The position numbers were made by a program, and so were the translations under genes. Shown here piece after piece: positions 1-7,943 of a stretch of 10,774 nt of DNA (positions are counted from its first letter, which is position 1; the number at the start of each line of letters is the position of its first letter). The notes under the pieces are model-generated. The model was not told the origin of the DNA. It ran no database searches and was given only the letters and a program-made list of their open reading frames with translations. The DNA lies in contig JASHOI010000632.1 of assembly GCA_030041195.1 (NCBI GenBank), positions 1 through 10,774 on the forward strand. The letters are read 5' to 3'. The stretch comes from Streptosporangiaceae bacterium (GTDB taxonomy: Bacteria; Actinomycetota; Actinomycetes; Streptosporangiales; Streptosporangiaceae).

Positions 1-26
1 GCCGCGGCCCGGGCCCGGGCCGCGGC
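1..26. repeat. Perfect 26-bp GC-only palindrome
   Basis: Bases 1-26 read identically on both strands and contain only G and C. They fall inside the kinase gene, where they encode an Ala/Arg-rich stretch (AAAARARAA). Codon choice in an Ala/Arg run is enough to explain it, so I record it as structure without assigning a role. Confidence 0.6.
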
Positions 27-359
27 CGCCTCGAGCAGCGCGCGCGGTTCCAGCGGCCGCACCCGCAGCGGAAGCCGTCCATGATCAGCCCGTGCCAGCA
101 TCAGGATGTCGTCAGCGAGCCGGCATATGCGGCGGATCTCATCAGCTGCCGACCTGAGTGCCGCCCGGAGTTCGCCGGCATCGCGGTTCCCGAGCAACGC
201 GAGCTCGACCTCCGCACGCAGCGCGGTCAGCGGCGTCCGTAGCTCGTGGCTTGCGTCGCTGACCAGCTGCCACTCGTCTGCCGCCGGCCACTGGCTTTGA
301 CCGGGAACGTCGACGACGGCACGGCCGAGCGGCCCGCGGGCACTGATTGTGGCGGTCAT
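1..359 (-). CDS. Sensor histidine kinase, N-terminal part (C-terminus outside window)
   Basis: Two-component sensor kinase fragment of 119 visible residues, open to the window edge. The phosphoacceptor H-box SDASHELRTPL is at residues 34-44, with His38 as the expected autophosphorylation site. It is followed by the HisKA helical hairpin (about 45-92, including LADDILMLAR) and the linker that normally leads to the HATPase domain. ATG at 359 was chosen because a GGGGGGA Shine-Dalgarno lies a few bases upstream. The frame stays open further upstream, with other ATGs that lack a comparable site. Only about 30 residues precede the H-box and none form a membrane segment or HAMP domain, which is unusual for this class. 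The protein is therefore either a soluble kinase or the remnant of one that lost its sensor. It is divergent from the HTH/NB-ARC regulator. Family assignment is firm; function and intactness are not. Confidence 0.8.
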   Translation of the reverse strand, partial: MTATISARGPLGRAVVDVPGQSQWPAADEWQLVSDASHELRTPLTALRAEVELALLGNRDAGELRAALRSAADEIRRICRLADDILMLARADHGRLPLRVRPLEPRALLEAAAARARAA

Positions 360-459
360 TTGATCCCCCCGTGGATGAAGCAGCGACTTCGGCCTCTCCA
401 TACCTTGTTCCCGCATGCGCGCGCTGCGAGCGATCTTGGGCGTATTCTCGGAAAATATG

Positions 460-481
460 GGCCAACCGCATTCGGGTGGCC
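460..481. promoter_or_regulatory. Inverted repeat in divergent kinase/regulator spacer
   Basis: GGCCAACC (460-467) and GGGTGGCC (474-481) form an 8-bp inverted repeat with one mismatch and a 6-base centre, ending 12 bases before the regulator ATG. It sits in the only non-coding stretch (360-493) between the kinase and the HTH/NB-ARC regulator. It could be an autoregulatory operator or a 5' leader hairpin. I see no convincing sigma-70 promoter in the spacer. In this GC-rich background a short repeat may be chance. Confidence 0.3.
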
Positions 482-493
482 GGGATACTGGCT

Positions 494-2764
494 ATGCCGG
501 ACGACGCCGCTAAGACCGGGGCAGGGACAGCGCGGGGGCGGCTGATCCAGCGCCGCAAGGCCGTGGGCCTGACCCAGGGCCAGCTGGCCAAGCAGCTAGG
601 CGTGGAGCGCACCACCGTGGTGCGCTGGGAACGTGGCCAGACACGGCCGCTTTCGTGGCTGCGGCCCAGGCTGGCCGCGGCGTTAGGGATTTCGGCTGAC
701 CGCCTCGAGGAGCTGCTGGGCGCCGTCGGCGCCGCGGCCGGCGCACCGGGACGGGTGGCGGCGGTGCCGCGGCAGTTGCCGGCGGCGGTGGCCGATTTCA
801 CCGGGCGGTCCCCCGAGCTGCGGGCGCTGACCGCGATCCTGGAGCGGGCCGGGCCCGGCGGGCCGGGCACGGTGGTGATCAGCGCGATCGGCGGGACCGC
901 CGGGGTGGGCAAGACCGCGCTGGCACTGCACTGGGCGCACCGGGTGGCAGCCCGGTTTGCCGACGGGCAGCTGTATGTGAACCTGCGCGGCTACGATCCC
1001 TCGGGCGCCCCAGCTGCCCCGGAAGCGGCCATCCGGGGGTTCCTGGATGCGCTCGGTGTCCCGCCCGAACGCATCCCGGTCAGCCCAGAGGCGCAGGCTG
1101 GCCTGTACCGCAGCCTGCTGTCAGGAAAACGGATGCTGATCCTGCTGGACAACGCCCGGGACGAGCAGCAGGTCCGGCCGCTGCTGCCGGCCAGCCCGCG
1201 GAGCCTGGTGCTGGTCACCAGCCGCAGCCAGCTGTCCGGACTGGCCGCCACCGACGGCGCCAGGCTGCTGTCCCTTGACGTTCTCAGTCACGACGAGGCC
1301 ACCCGGCTGCTCGCCGCCCGCCTGGGCCGCGCCCGCGCGGTGACCGAGTCCGGCGCGGTCAGCGACATCGCCGTGTTGTGCGCGTGCCTGCCGCTGGCGC
1401 TCACGGTCGCCGCCGCGCAGGCCGCCGCCCGGCCGCGGCTGCCACTGGCCGGGCTGGCCGCTGAGCTGCGGGACAGCGCCGGCCGGCTCGATGCGCTGGA
1501 GTCCGCTGATCCGGCCGCCAACGTACGCACGGTGTTCTCATGGTCTTACCAGCAGCTCAATGAGGCATCGGCCCGGATGTTCCGGCTGCTGGGCGTGCAT
1601 CCCGGCCCCGACATCACCGCCCGGGCGGCCGCCAGCCTGGCCGGCCTCCCGCCCGGCCGGGCCCGCCGCTACGTCGATGAGCTGGCCCACGCGCACCTGA
1701 TCGCCGAGCATCTCCCGGGCCGGTATGTGTTCCACGACCTGCTGCGCGACTACTCGGCCGAGCGTGCCCGCGCCACCGACGACGACGAAACCCGGCGCGC
1801 GGCCGTCGGCCGGGCACTGGACCACTACCTGCACACGGCCCGGCACTGCAACCTGCTGCTGCACCCGTCACGTGAGCCGGTCCGGCTGGCCTCGCCATCG
1901 CCAGGCGTCACACCCGAGCAGCCCGCCGATTATCACCAGGCACTCGCCTGGTTCGAGGCCGAGCACCAGGTGCTGCTGGCCATCATCGCCCGCGCCGCCG
2001 AGTCCGGCTTCGACGTTGCGGCCTGGCAGATCCCGTGGGCGATGGTTGCCTTCCTGTCGATCAGGGGGCACTATCGCGAGCTGGCCGCCATCCAGCGCGT
2101 GGCGCTGGCCGCCGCGACCCGTCTCGGCGATGCTGCCGCGCAAGCCCTCTGCAGCCGCGTCCTGGCCAGCGCGTATGACACGCTCGGTGACGAGCAGGCT
2201 GCTGACCACTACGCCGGCAGCCTCAGGCTGTACCGGCAGCTTGGCAACCGCCTCGGCGAGGCCAAGGTCCACCAGGGTCTCGGGCTGGCAGCCGAACGCC
2301 AGGGCCGCTACGCGGAGGCGCTCGGCCATTCCGAGCAGGCCCTCGGCCTTTACCAGGCCATCGGCGACCAGGAGGCAGAGGCCGGAATGCTCAACTCCGT
2401 GGGCTGGTACCACGGCCTGCTTGGCCAGTACCAGCAGGCCCGCACGTACTGCCGGCAAGCACTGACGCTCAGCGCCGTGATGGGCAACCGCCTCGTCGAG
2501 GGAAACATCTGGGACAGCCTCGGCTACGCCGAGCACCATATCGGCAACCTTCCGGAGGCGGCCGCCTGCTACCAGCGCGCGCTGGGCATCGCCAGAGAGC
2601 TCGGCGACCGGCCCAGCGAAGCGGAGGCGCTCACCCATCTCGGTGACATCCGCGACGCGACCGGCCAGTTGCAGCAGGCCCGGGAGGCCTGGCGGCAGGC
2701 CCTCGCGATCCTCGAGGACCTGCAGCACCCGGACGCCGACCAGGTCCGGGCCAAGCTCTCGTGA
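494..2764 (+). CDS. HTH (XRE) / NB-ARC / TPR transcriptional regulator, STAND family
   Basis: A 756-residue regulator resembling the C-terminal two-thirds of AfsR-type proteins, but with an XRE-like helix-turn-helix instead of a SARP domain. The HTH is at about 15-73 (LTQGQLAKQLGVERTTVVRW). The NB-ARC ATPase follows: Walker A GGTAGVGKT at 133-141, Walker B MLILLDN at 214-220, LVTSR at 240-244, the GLPLAL-like CLPLAL at 299-304, and an MHD-like FHD at 413-415. About five TPR repeats of roughly 40 residues fill 540-745. STAND proteins usually hold ADP in an inactive state and switch on when a ligand or partner binds the repeats. ATG 494 was chosen because the HTH begins soon after it. The frame is open to 347, but that extension overlaps the spacer and shows no domain. 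The stop lies 8 bp from that of the convergent TPR gene. Targets are unknown. Confidence 0.9.
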   Translation: MPDDAAKTGAGTARGRLIQRRKAVGLTQGQLAKQLGVERTTVVRWERGQTRPLSWLRPRLAAALGISADRLEELLGAVGAAAGAPGRVAAVPRQLPAAVADFTGRSPELRALTAILERAGPGGPGTVVISAIGGTAGVGKTALALHWAHRVAARFADGQLYVNLRGYDPSGAPAAPEAAIRGFLDALGVPPERIPVSPEAQAGLYRSLLSGKRMLILLDNARDEQQVRPLLPASPRSLVLVTSRSQLSGLAATDGARLLSLDVLSHDEATRLLAARLGRARAVTESGAVSDIAVLCACLPLALTVAAAQAAARPRLPLAGLAAELRDSAGRLDALESADPAANVRTVFSWSYQQLNEASARMFRLLGVHPGPDITARAAASLAGLPPGRARRYVDELAHAHLIAEHLPGRYVFHDLLRDYSAERARATDDDETRRAAVGRALDHYLHTARHCNLLLHPSREPVRLASPSPGVTPEQPADYHQALAWFEAEHQVLLAIIARAAESGFDVAAWQIPWAMVAFLSIRGHYRELAAIQRVALAAATRLGDAAAQALCSRVLASAYDTLGDEQAADHYAGSLRLYRQLGNRLGEAKVHQGLGLAAERQGRYAEALGHSEQALGLYQAIGDQEAEAGMLNSVGWYHGLLGQYQQARTYCRQALTLSAVMGNRLVEGNIWDSLGYAEHHIGNLPEAAACYQRALGIARELGDRPSEAEALTHLGDIRDATGQLQQAREAWRQALAILEDLQHPDADQVRAKLS

Positions 2765-2772
2765 TGGCTCGG

Positions 2773-4425
2773 TCAGCCGGGGAGGCCGAGGCGGCAGGCG
2801 CAGGACGCGACGATGGGGACGTCGGCCTGGGCGGCGGCGAGGTCGAGCTGCTGCTGGATGATCCGCGCCTGCTCGGCCTTGCCCAGCCGGACCAGGCACT
2901 CGTGGTAGCCGTGCAGGCTCCACACGTTTCCCGGATGCTGGTTCGCCCGCGGCAGCGTGTCGTCCAGGCCCAGGTCGGCCCGGTAGGCGGCCTCGGCCTC
3001 CACCACCCGGCCCTGCTCGAGCAGCAGCGCGCCGTACGCGTGCCGGACCGGCTGCATCCATCCCCACGGCTCGTCGTACGGCAGCCCGTCGTCGAGCTCG
3101 ATCGCCTGGCGCAGGTCCGCGAACGCCTGCTCGACGTTGCCGGCCCGGTATCCCAGTTCGCCGTCGAGCATGGCCGAGGCGACGGCGAGGATGTCCAGGC
3201 AGGTGTTGTTGAACACGGTCCTTGAATCCGGCACCCGGGCGACCGCGGCCCGGAACAGCACCCGCTGGTTCTCGGCCTCGTCCAGGCGGCCAACCGCGGC
3301 CAGCGCGATCCCCTTGGCGTAGTGCGTCATCGCGGTCGTGACGCAGTACAGGCCGGCGTCACCGGGCAGCGGCGTGTCGATGATCTCCTGCCAGCGGCCG
3401 AAGCGGATCAGCGCGTGCAGCTTCATCGGCACGAAACCTTCGAGCCAGTCGGCCATCGGCGGGACGTCGACGCGCAGCAGCTCTTCCGGCAACGCCGCGT
3501 CGAGCTGGTCGCCCGCCTGCAGCGCCACCTCGGACTGGCCCAGGAACATCGCGCCGTAGATCTTGAAGTGGTAATCGTGCGCCCGGTAGAGGGTGTAGAA
3601 GTTCATCGCGCCCTCCCGGGCGGCGAACCTCTCGTCGGCGGCGATCGCCGCCGAATTCGACCTGACCACGCTGCGGTAGTCGCCGCACAGCACGTCGATG
3701 TGGGTCGGCATGTGCTGCAGGTGGCCGCCGTCCGGGACCAGGTTCCGCAGCCAGTCGGCTGCCCGCAGCGCCCGTTCCGGCTGCGGCGACATCTCCATCA
3801 GGTGGATGTACATGTGCAGCACACCAGGGTGCGACCGGCCGCCGGGCAGGTCGACGGCGCGTTCCAGCACGTCGACGGCCTCGGCGGTGTGGGCGCCAGC
3901 GGCGGGGCCGCCGGAGCGAAGGTCCCACATCTGCCACGGGGTAACGTTCATCAGCGCGTCAGCGAACAGCGCCGCTACGTCCAGATCATCGGGATGCGAA
4001 GCGTGGACGCGGCGCATTGCGTCGGCGTACCCCTCGTTCCACTCGTCCGCGGCAACCGGCGGAACGGCCGACGGGAAGCGGGCCGCCATCGCGTGCACCA
4101 GGCCGGCCTCGGCCGCGCTCGCGCCGCCCAGGCACGCGAGAGCCCGGCGGATGGCCGCGTGGCCGCGTTCCAGCGAGGTGGCCAGATCAACCGGGTCGAA
4201 CGCGTCCCAGGCCTTGTTGTAGTTCGGCCCGATCGCGTACGCGATGCCCCAGTGCGCCATCGCGCAGCCGGGATCATGCTCGATGGCGCGCTCGAAGCAG
4301 CGCTCCGCCTCCTCGTGGTTGAACGCATACGCCCAGGTCAATCCGCGGTCGAACCATTTCTGCGCCGCCGCAGAATCGGTCCTGACCGGCCGGCCGTGGT
4401 TGCCGAGGTCGAAGTAGTCAGCCAT
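2773..4425 (-). CDS. TPR-fold protein with conserved-looking His motifs
   Basis: A 550-residue cytoplasmic protein with no signal peptide. The N-terminus (AQKWFDRGLTWAYAFNHEEA, 21-40) is typical of a bacterial TPR family whose activity I do not know. Helical repeats continue through the C-terminus (about 365-530). The middle is not generic TPR. It contains HPGVLHMYIHLMEMSPQPER (199-218), GHLQHMPTHI (234-243) and AHDYHFKIYG (282-291), which place many His residues close together, and the protein ends with SCACRLG. Clustered His suggests metal binding or catalysis, but this is inference. It is the last gene of the ligase cluster, 7 bp after the stop of the second ligase. Its Shine-Dalgarno (GAGGTG) overlaps that TGA, which implies translational coupling. 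ATG 4425 was chosen for this reason; the longer frame to 4542 would run into the ligase gene. Confidence 0.8.
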   Translation of the reverse strand: MADYFDLGNHGRPVRTDSAAAQKWFDRGLTWAYAFNHEEAERCFERAIEHDPGCAMAHWGIAYAIGPNYNKAWDAFDPVDLATSLERGHAAIRRALACLGGASAAEAGLVHAMAARFPSAVPPVAADEWNEGYADAMRRVHASHPDDLDVAALFADALMNVTPWQMWDLRSGGPAAGAHTAEAVDVLERAVDLPGGRSHPGVLHMYIHLMEMSPQPERALRAADWLRNLVPDGGHLQHMPTHIDVLCGDYRSVVRSNSAAIAADERFAAREGAMNFYTLYRAHDYHFKIYGAMFLGQSEVALQAGDQLDAALPEELLRVDVPPMADWLEGFVPMKLHALIRFGRWQEIIDTPLPGDAGLYCVTTAMTHYAKGIALAAVGRLDEAENQRVLFRAAVARVPDSRTVFNNTCLDILAVASAMLDGELGYRAGNVEQAFADLRQAIELDDGLPYDEPWGWMQPVRHAYGALLLEQGRVVEAEAAYRADLGLDDTLPRANQHPGNVWSLHGYHECLVRLGKAEQARIIQQQLDLAAAQADVPIVASCACRLGLPG

Positions 4426-4432
4426 AGACACC

Positions 4433-5809
4433 TCAGATGCGTTCGAAGTAGCGGATCCGCTCCCAGTCGGTGACGCATTCGTGCTGGAACGCTTCGAGTT
4501 CCTGGCGGCCGAAGTGGACCAGGTGCTCGTGCACGGCGTCACCCAGCGCCGCGCTGGCCAGCGAGCTGCGCTCGAACTGCTCGAGCCCGTCGCGCAGCGT
4601 GGTCGGCACCAGCGCCAGGTCGCGGTCGCTGTAGGCGTCCCCGTCGTACGGCTCGCCGCAGTCGAGCTTCCGCTTGATGCCGTCGAGCCCGGCCATCACG
4701 GTGGCCGCGCCGGACAGGTAGGGGTTGACGTCCGCTCCCGGCATCCGGTTCTCCACCCGCAGCGACTCGCCCTCCCCCACCACCCGGTAGCCGCAGGTGC
4801 GGTTGTCGCGTCCCCAGGTCACGGCCGTGGGGGCGAAGGACGCGCTCTGGAAACGCTTGTAGGAGTTGACGTTCGGCGCGAACAGCCACATCAGCTCCGG
4901 GGTGTGCTCGAGCAGCCCGCCGAGGAACGACCGGCCGACGGCGGAGAGCTCGTGCGGCGCCGACGGCTCGGGCATCTTCGCTGTGTCGTCGGCGTCCCAG
5001 ACGCTGGCGTGGATGTGGCACGACGACCCGATGTCGGAGATGGACGGCTTGGCCATGAACGTCGCGCTCCAGTCGTTGGCCTGCGCCATCTCCTTGACGC
5101 CGTTCTTGTACAGCGCGTGCCGGTCGGCCATCTCGAGCGCGTCGGCGTAGCGCAGGTTGATCTCCTGCTGCCCGAGCCCCCATTCCGACTTGGAGAACTC
5201 GACCTCGATCCCGGCGGTGTTCATGTGCCGCCGTATCGCCTCGATGAAGTGGTCGTCCCGGGACGACTGCAGGATGTGGTAGTCGGCGCGGTAGTAGCTC
5301 AGCGGCTCGAGATCGGCGTACCGGCGGGCCCAGGCCTGCGCCGGGGGCGTCCGGTACAGATAGAACTCCAGCTCCGCCGCTGTCTTGAAGCGGAGGTTGT
5401 CCGCGGCGGCGCGGTCCAGCTGGCGGCGCAGGATCGACCGCGGCGCCACCTCGACCAGGCGGTCGCCGTCTTCCTCATAGGCGTCGCAGATCACGATCGC
5501 GGTCCGGTCGAGCCAGGGGACCGGCCGGAACGTCGTCAGGTCCGGCACCATGCGGAAGTCGGAGAAGCCGGTGCGCCAGTTGCTCAGCTCGTAACCGGGC
5601 CGCGGGTCCATGTCCATGTCCACGACGAAGAGGTAGAGCGAGGCGTGCAGACCCTCGGGCCGCAGCGCCGTGTTCAGGAAGCTGTCCGTGGTGACCCGCT
5701 TCCCCATCAGCCTGCCCCACAGGTCGGGCACCACGCAGAGCACGGTCTCGATGCCCTCGTCGTGCAGCCGCTTCGCCACGGCCGCGCGCTGCTCCTCATC
5801 CACATCCAT
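4433..5809 (-). CDS. Glutamine-synthetase-like ligase, second copy (probable gamma-glutamyl-amine ligase)
   Basis: 458 residues with a complete GS type I fold. ATP/metal and glutamate residues are visible: AELEFYLY (145-152), GQQEINLRYADALE (213-226), GSSCHIHAS (261-269), NSYKR (315-319), WGRDNR (332-337) and RVENRMPGADVNPYL (351-365). The DGSS latch that holds the ammonium-binding Asp50 of GlnA is not found. The flap Glu (E327 in E. coli numbering) aligns with Phe325, and the NLYDLPPE-type adenylylation segment is replaced by GDAYSDRDL. These changes are typical of GS-like enzymes that join glutamate to an organic amine (PuuA, IpuC, GlnA3, GlnA4). Substrate cannot be read from sequence. The start at 5809 has AAGGTGGGG upstream, overlapping the preceding ligase stop 17 bp away. 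An in-frame extension to 6883 lies wholly over the other ligase and is rejected. Confidence 0.9.
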   Translation of the reverse strand: MDVDEEQRAAVAKRLHDEGIETVLCVVPDLWGRLMGKRVTTDSFLNTALRPEGLHASLYLFVVDMDMDPRPGYELSNWRTGFSDFRMVPDLTTFRPVPWLDRTAIVICDAYEEDGDRLVEVAPRSILRRQLDRAAADNLRFKTAAELEFYLYRTPPAQAWARRYADLEPLSYYRADYHILQSSRDDHFIEAIRRHMNTAGIEVEFSKSEWGLGQQEINLRYADALEMADRHALYKNGVKEMAQANDWSATFMAKPSISDIGSSCHIHASVWDADDTAKMPEPSAPHELSAVGRSFLGGLLEHTPELMWLFAPNVNSYKRFQSASFAPTAVTWGRDNRTCGYRVVGEGESLRVENRMPGADVNPYLSGAATVMAGLDGIKRKLDCGEPYDGDAYSDRDLALVPTTLRDGLEQFERSSLASAALGDAVHEHLVHFGRQELEAFQHECVTDWERIRYFERI

Positions 5810-5826
5810 GTGCCTGGTCCCCACCT

Positions 5827-7128
5827 TCAGGATGTCTCGAAGTATCGCGTGTGCTCCCACTCGGTCACCTGCTCGGCCTCCCACTCGCGCCAGAGCCGGA
5901 GCTCGACCTCGCGGGACAGCAGGTAGTGGTCGACGAACTCCCGGCCCAGCAGGCCGGGCGCGGCCGGGGAGCCGCGCAGCGCGGCGATCGCGTCGGCGAG
6001 CGTCGAGGGCAGCCGCGGGAACCGGCCGTCGGCGTACGCGTCGCCCGTCGCCGGGTCGGGCGCCTCCAGCTTTTCGGCGATGCCGTGCAGCCCGCCCGCC
6101 AGCATCGCGGCGATCGCCAGGTAAGGGTTGACGTCCGCGCCGGGCCGCCGGTGCTCGAGCCGGGCGCCCTTCGCGGAGCCTGCGATCGCGCGGATGGCCG
6201 CGGTCCGGTTGTCCACCCCCCACGACGCGGTCGCCGGGGTCCAGGTTCCCGGCTGCAGCCGCCGGAACGCGTTGACCGACGGGTTGAACAGCACGGTGAG
6301 GTCGGCCATGGTCGCGAGCTGCCCGGCCAGGTAGTGCCGGGCGAGCGGGGACAGCACGCCCTCGCCGGACCAGAACACGTTGCCGCCGTCTTGCCACAGG
6401 CTCTGGTGGAAGTGGCAGCCCGACGTCGGCGCTCCGGTCCGCCACTTGGGCATGAACGTGGCGACCAGGCCCATCTCGCCGCACAGCTCCTTCAGGTACG
6501 CCTTGGCCCGGGCCGCGTGATCGGCCGCGTCCGCCGCTGGCGCGTGCGCGATCGCGAACTCCAGCATCCCGTGGCCGAGCTCGGTGTGCACCGACTCGAT
6601 CGGGATGCCCACCGCCTCCATCCGCTCGAAGAAGGCCTGGGCCAGCGGCCGCAGCTCCCGCAGCCGCAGCGAGCTGTAGGCGTTCATGGTCCGGCCGAGC
6701 GGAACGGCCCCGTCCCCCTGGTGCACGACGCACAGTTCCCACTCGGCCGCGAACCGGGCCTCGAACCCGAGCTCGGCGCACCGGCCGGCCACGGTACGCA
6801 GCACGGTCCGCGGGGCCACCGGGTACGCGGCCCCGTCCGGGCCGTACAGGTCGCACAGCACCGCCACGGTTCCCTCGCACCACGGCAGCGGCCGGGCGGT
6901 GGCCAGGTCGGGACGCATCACGAGGTCGGGATACCCGTTGTCCGCCGAGGACGCGGGGCTCTCATACACGTCGTCGGCCTGGGTGAGCCCGAACATGATC
7001 GTGCACATCGCGGCCCCGGCCTCGGACAGCGCCTTCCCCGGCGAGACCAGCTTCGCCCGCAGCCCCCCGTCGAGGTCGGGAACCTCGAGCTGCACGACCC
7101 GCGCGCCCTCGATCGGGTTATCGCTCAT
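5827..7128 (-). CDS. Glutamine-synthetase-like ligase, first copy
   Basis: 433 residues, GS type I fold, clearly diverged from the neighbouring ligase, so not a recent duplication. Seen are AAEWELCVV (127-135), ELGHGMLEFAIAHA (183-196), SGCHFHQS (236-243), NAFRR (286-290), WGVDNR (303-308) and RLEHRRPGADVNPYL (323-337), which supply the metal, ATP and glutamate ligands. As in its neighbour there is no DGSS latch. The flap Glu is replaced by Trp296 and the adenylylation segment by GDAYADGRF. A larger, hydrophobic amine pocket is a reasonable inference. The N-terminal beta-grasp region is short. The start codon overlaps the SDR stop (ATGA, 7125-7128), showing translational coupling. A longer frame to 7884 lies over the SDR and is a shadow. 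It could act with the second ligase as a mixed oligomer or on a different amine. Confidence 0.9.
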   Translation of the reverse strand: MSDNPIEGARVVQLEVPDLDGGLRAKLVSPGKALSEAGAAMCTIMFGLTQADDVYESPASSADNGYPDLVMRPDLATARPLPWCEGTVAVLCDLYGPDGAAYPVAPRTVLRTVAGRCAELGFEARFAAEWELCVVHQGDGAVPLGRTMNAYSSLRLRELRPLAQAFFERMEAVGIPIESVHTELGHGMLEFAIAHAPAADAADHAARAKAYLKELCGEMGLVATFMPKWRTGAPTSGCHFHQSLWQDGGNVFWSGEGVLSPLARHYLAGQLATMADLTVLFNPSVNAFRRLQPGTWTPATASWGVDNRTAAIRAIAGSAKGARLEHRRPGADVNPYLAIAAMLAGGLHGIAEKLEAPDPATGDAYADGRFPRLPSTLADAIAALRGSPAAPGLLGREFVDHYLLSREVELRLWREWEAEQVTEWEHTRYFETS

Positions 7129-7943
7129 GCCAGGGCCAACGTCCAGCCGCCGTCGACGACCAGGTCGGTGCCGGTGATGAAGGACGCCTCGTCGGACAGC
7201 AGGAACCGGCACGCCGACGAGACGTCGGCGACCGTGCCCAGCCGGCGCAGCGGGGTGCGGTCGGCCATCCGCACGGCGCGCGCCGGGTCCGCGTCGTAGA
7301 GCGGCTGGATCATCGGGGTGAGGATCGCGCCCGGGCAGATCGTGTTCGACCGGATCCCCTCCGGCCCGTACTCGAGCGCGATCGCCCGGGACAGCGAGAT
7401 CAGGCCCGCCTTGGATACCTGGTAGGCGTCCATCGGGCCGTCCGCGGTGCGGAGCCCGGCCACGCTCGCCACGTGCACGAACGCCCCTCCGCCGGAGCGC
7501 ATGAGCAGCGGGATCGCGTGCCGGGACACCTGCATCGCCGCGGTCAGGTTGACGTCGAGCACCCGCTGCCAGACGCCCGGATCGGTCTCGGCCACCGGGC
7601 CGTCCCGGTCGAACCAGCCGACCCCGGCGGCGTTCACGACGTAGTCGAGCCGGCCGCATTCCGCGAACACCTCGCCGAGCGCCCTCGCGACGCGGTGATG
7701 ATCGGTGATGTCGAACTGCCAATAGTGGACGGAACGCTCCGCCCCTTCCGGGTCGGGCGACCGCCGCTCTTTGACGTCGACCGCGAACACCCGCGCCCCG
7801 GCGCTGGCGAGGTCGGCGGCGATCCGGTAGCCCATGCCGCCGCCGGCGCCGGTGACAAACGCGACCCGGTCGCGCATGGCCCACTCGTTCGCGTCATCCA
7901 CCTCCCCGGTCGGGCCGCGGTCGGGTCCTCGTTGTTGGGCCAT
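7125..7943 (-). CDS. Short-chain dehydrogenase/reductase (classical SDR)
   Basis: 272 residues with all classical SDR marks: nucleotide-binding TGAGGGMG (31-38), NAAG (104-107), catalytic Ser160 (VASVAG) and YQVSK with Tyr174 and Lys178, structural Asn132, and the PG motif at 204-205. Asp56 at the end of the second beta strand (FAVDV) favours NAD(H) over NADP(H). The likely reaction is alcohol/ketone interconversion in the cytoplasm; the substrate is unknown. ATG 7943 was chosen because AAAGG lies 8 bases upstream. A Met at residue 23, just before the Rossmann fold, is an alternative start that would remove a polar leader. Its stop overlaps the start of the first ligase by 4 bp, so oxidation and ligation are probably steps of one pathway. 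A 41-bp gap separates it from the GntR gene. Confidence 0.92.
   Translation of the reverse strand: MAQQRGPDRGPTGEVDDANEWAMRDRVAFVTGAGGGMGYRIAADLASAGARVFAVDVKERRSPDPEGAERSVHYWQFDITDHHRVARALGEVFAECGRLDYVVNAAGVGWFDRDGPVAETDPGVWQRVLDVNLTAAMQVSRHAIPLLMRSGGGAFVHVASVAGLRTADGPMDAYQVSKAGLISLSRAIALEYGPEGIRSNTICPGAILTPMIQPLYDADPARAVRMADRTPLRRLGTVADVSSACRFLLSDEASFITGTDLVVDGGWTLALA

Noticed and set aside
1..26. 26-bp palindrome considered as an operator or recombination site
   Set aside because: It lies inside kinase coding sequence encoding an Ala/Arg run, where GC-only codons readily create palindromes.
436..459. TTGGGC followed by an A/T-rich AAAATATG as a promoter for the HTH/NB-ARC regulator
   Set aside because: The spacing between boxes is about 12 bp, too short for sigma-70. 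No better pair was found in 360-493.
142..912. 256-codon minus-strand frame across the kinase start and the regulator HTH
   Set aside because: It overlaps two recognisable genes and translates to low-complexity Arg/Ala/Pro sequence.
1868..3067. 399-codon minus-strand frame under the regulator TPRs
   Set aside because: Shadow of the plus-strand TPR coding region. The authentic minus-strand gene here is in another frame and ends at 2773.
4433..6883. One long 816-codon frame joining the second ligase to upstream sequence
   Set aside because: The extra N-terminal part lies on the first ligase gene in another frame, is Arg/Gly/Ala-rich and shows no domain. A proper start with Shine-Dalgarno exists at 5809.
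4481..7299. Long plus-strand frames antisense to both ligases (about 480 codons each)
   Set aside because: They mirror real minus-strand coding in GC-rich DNA, are Arg/Val/His-rich, match no fold I know and lack ribosome sites.
5827..7884. Apparent SDR-region/ligase fusion frame of 685 codons
   Set aside because: The extension overlaps the complete SDR gene in a different frame. The ATGA junction at 7125-7128 marks separate genes.
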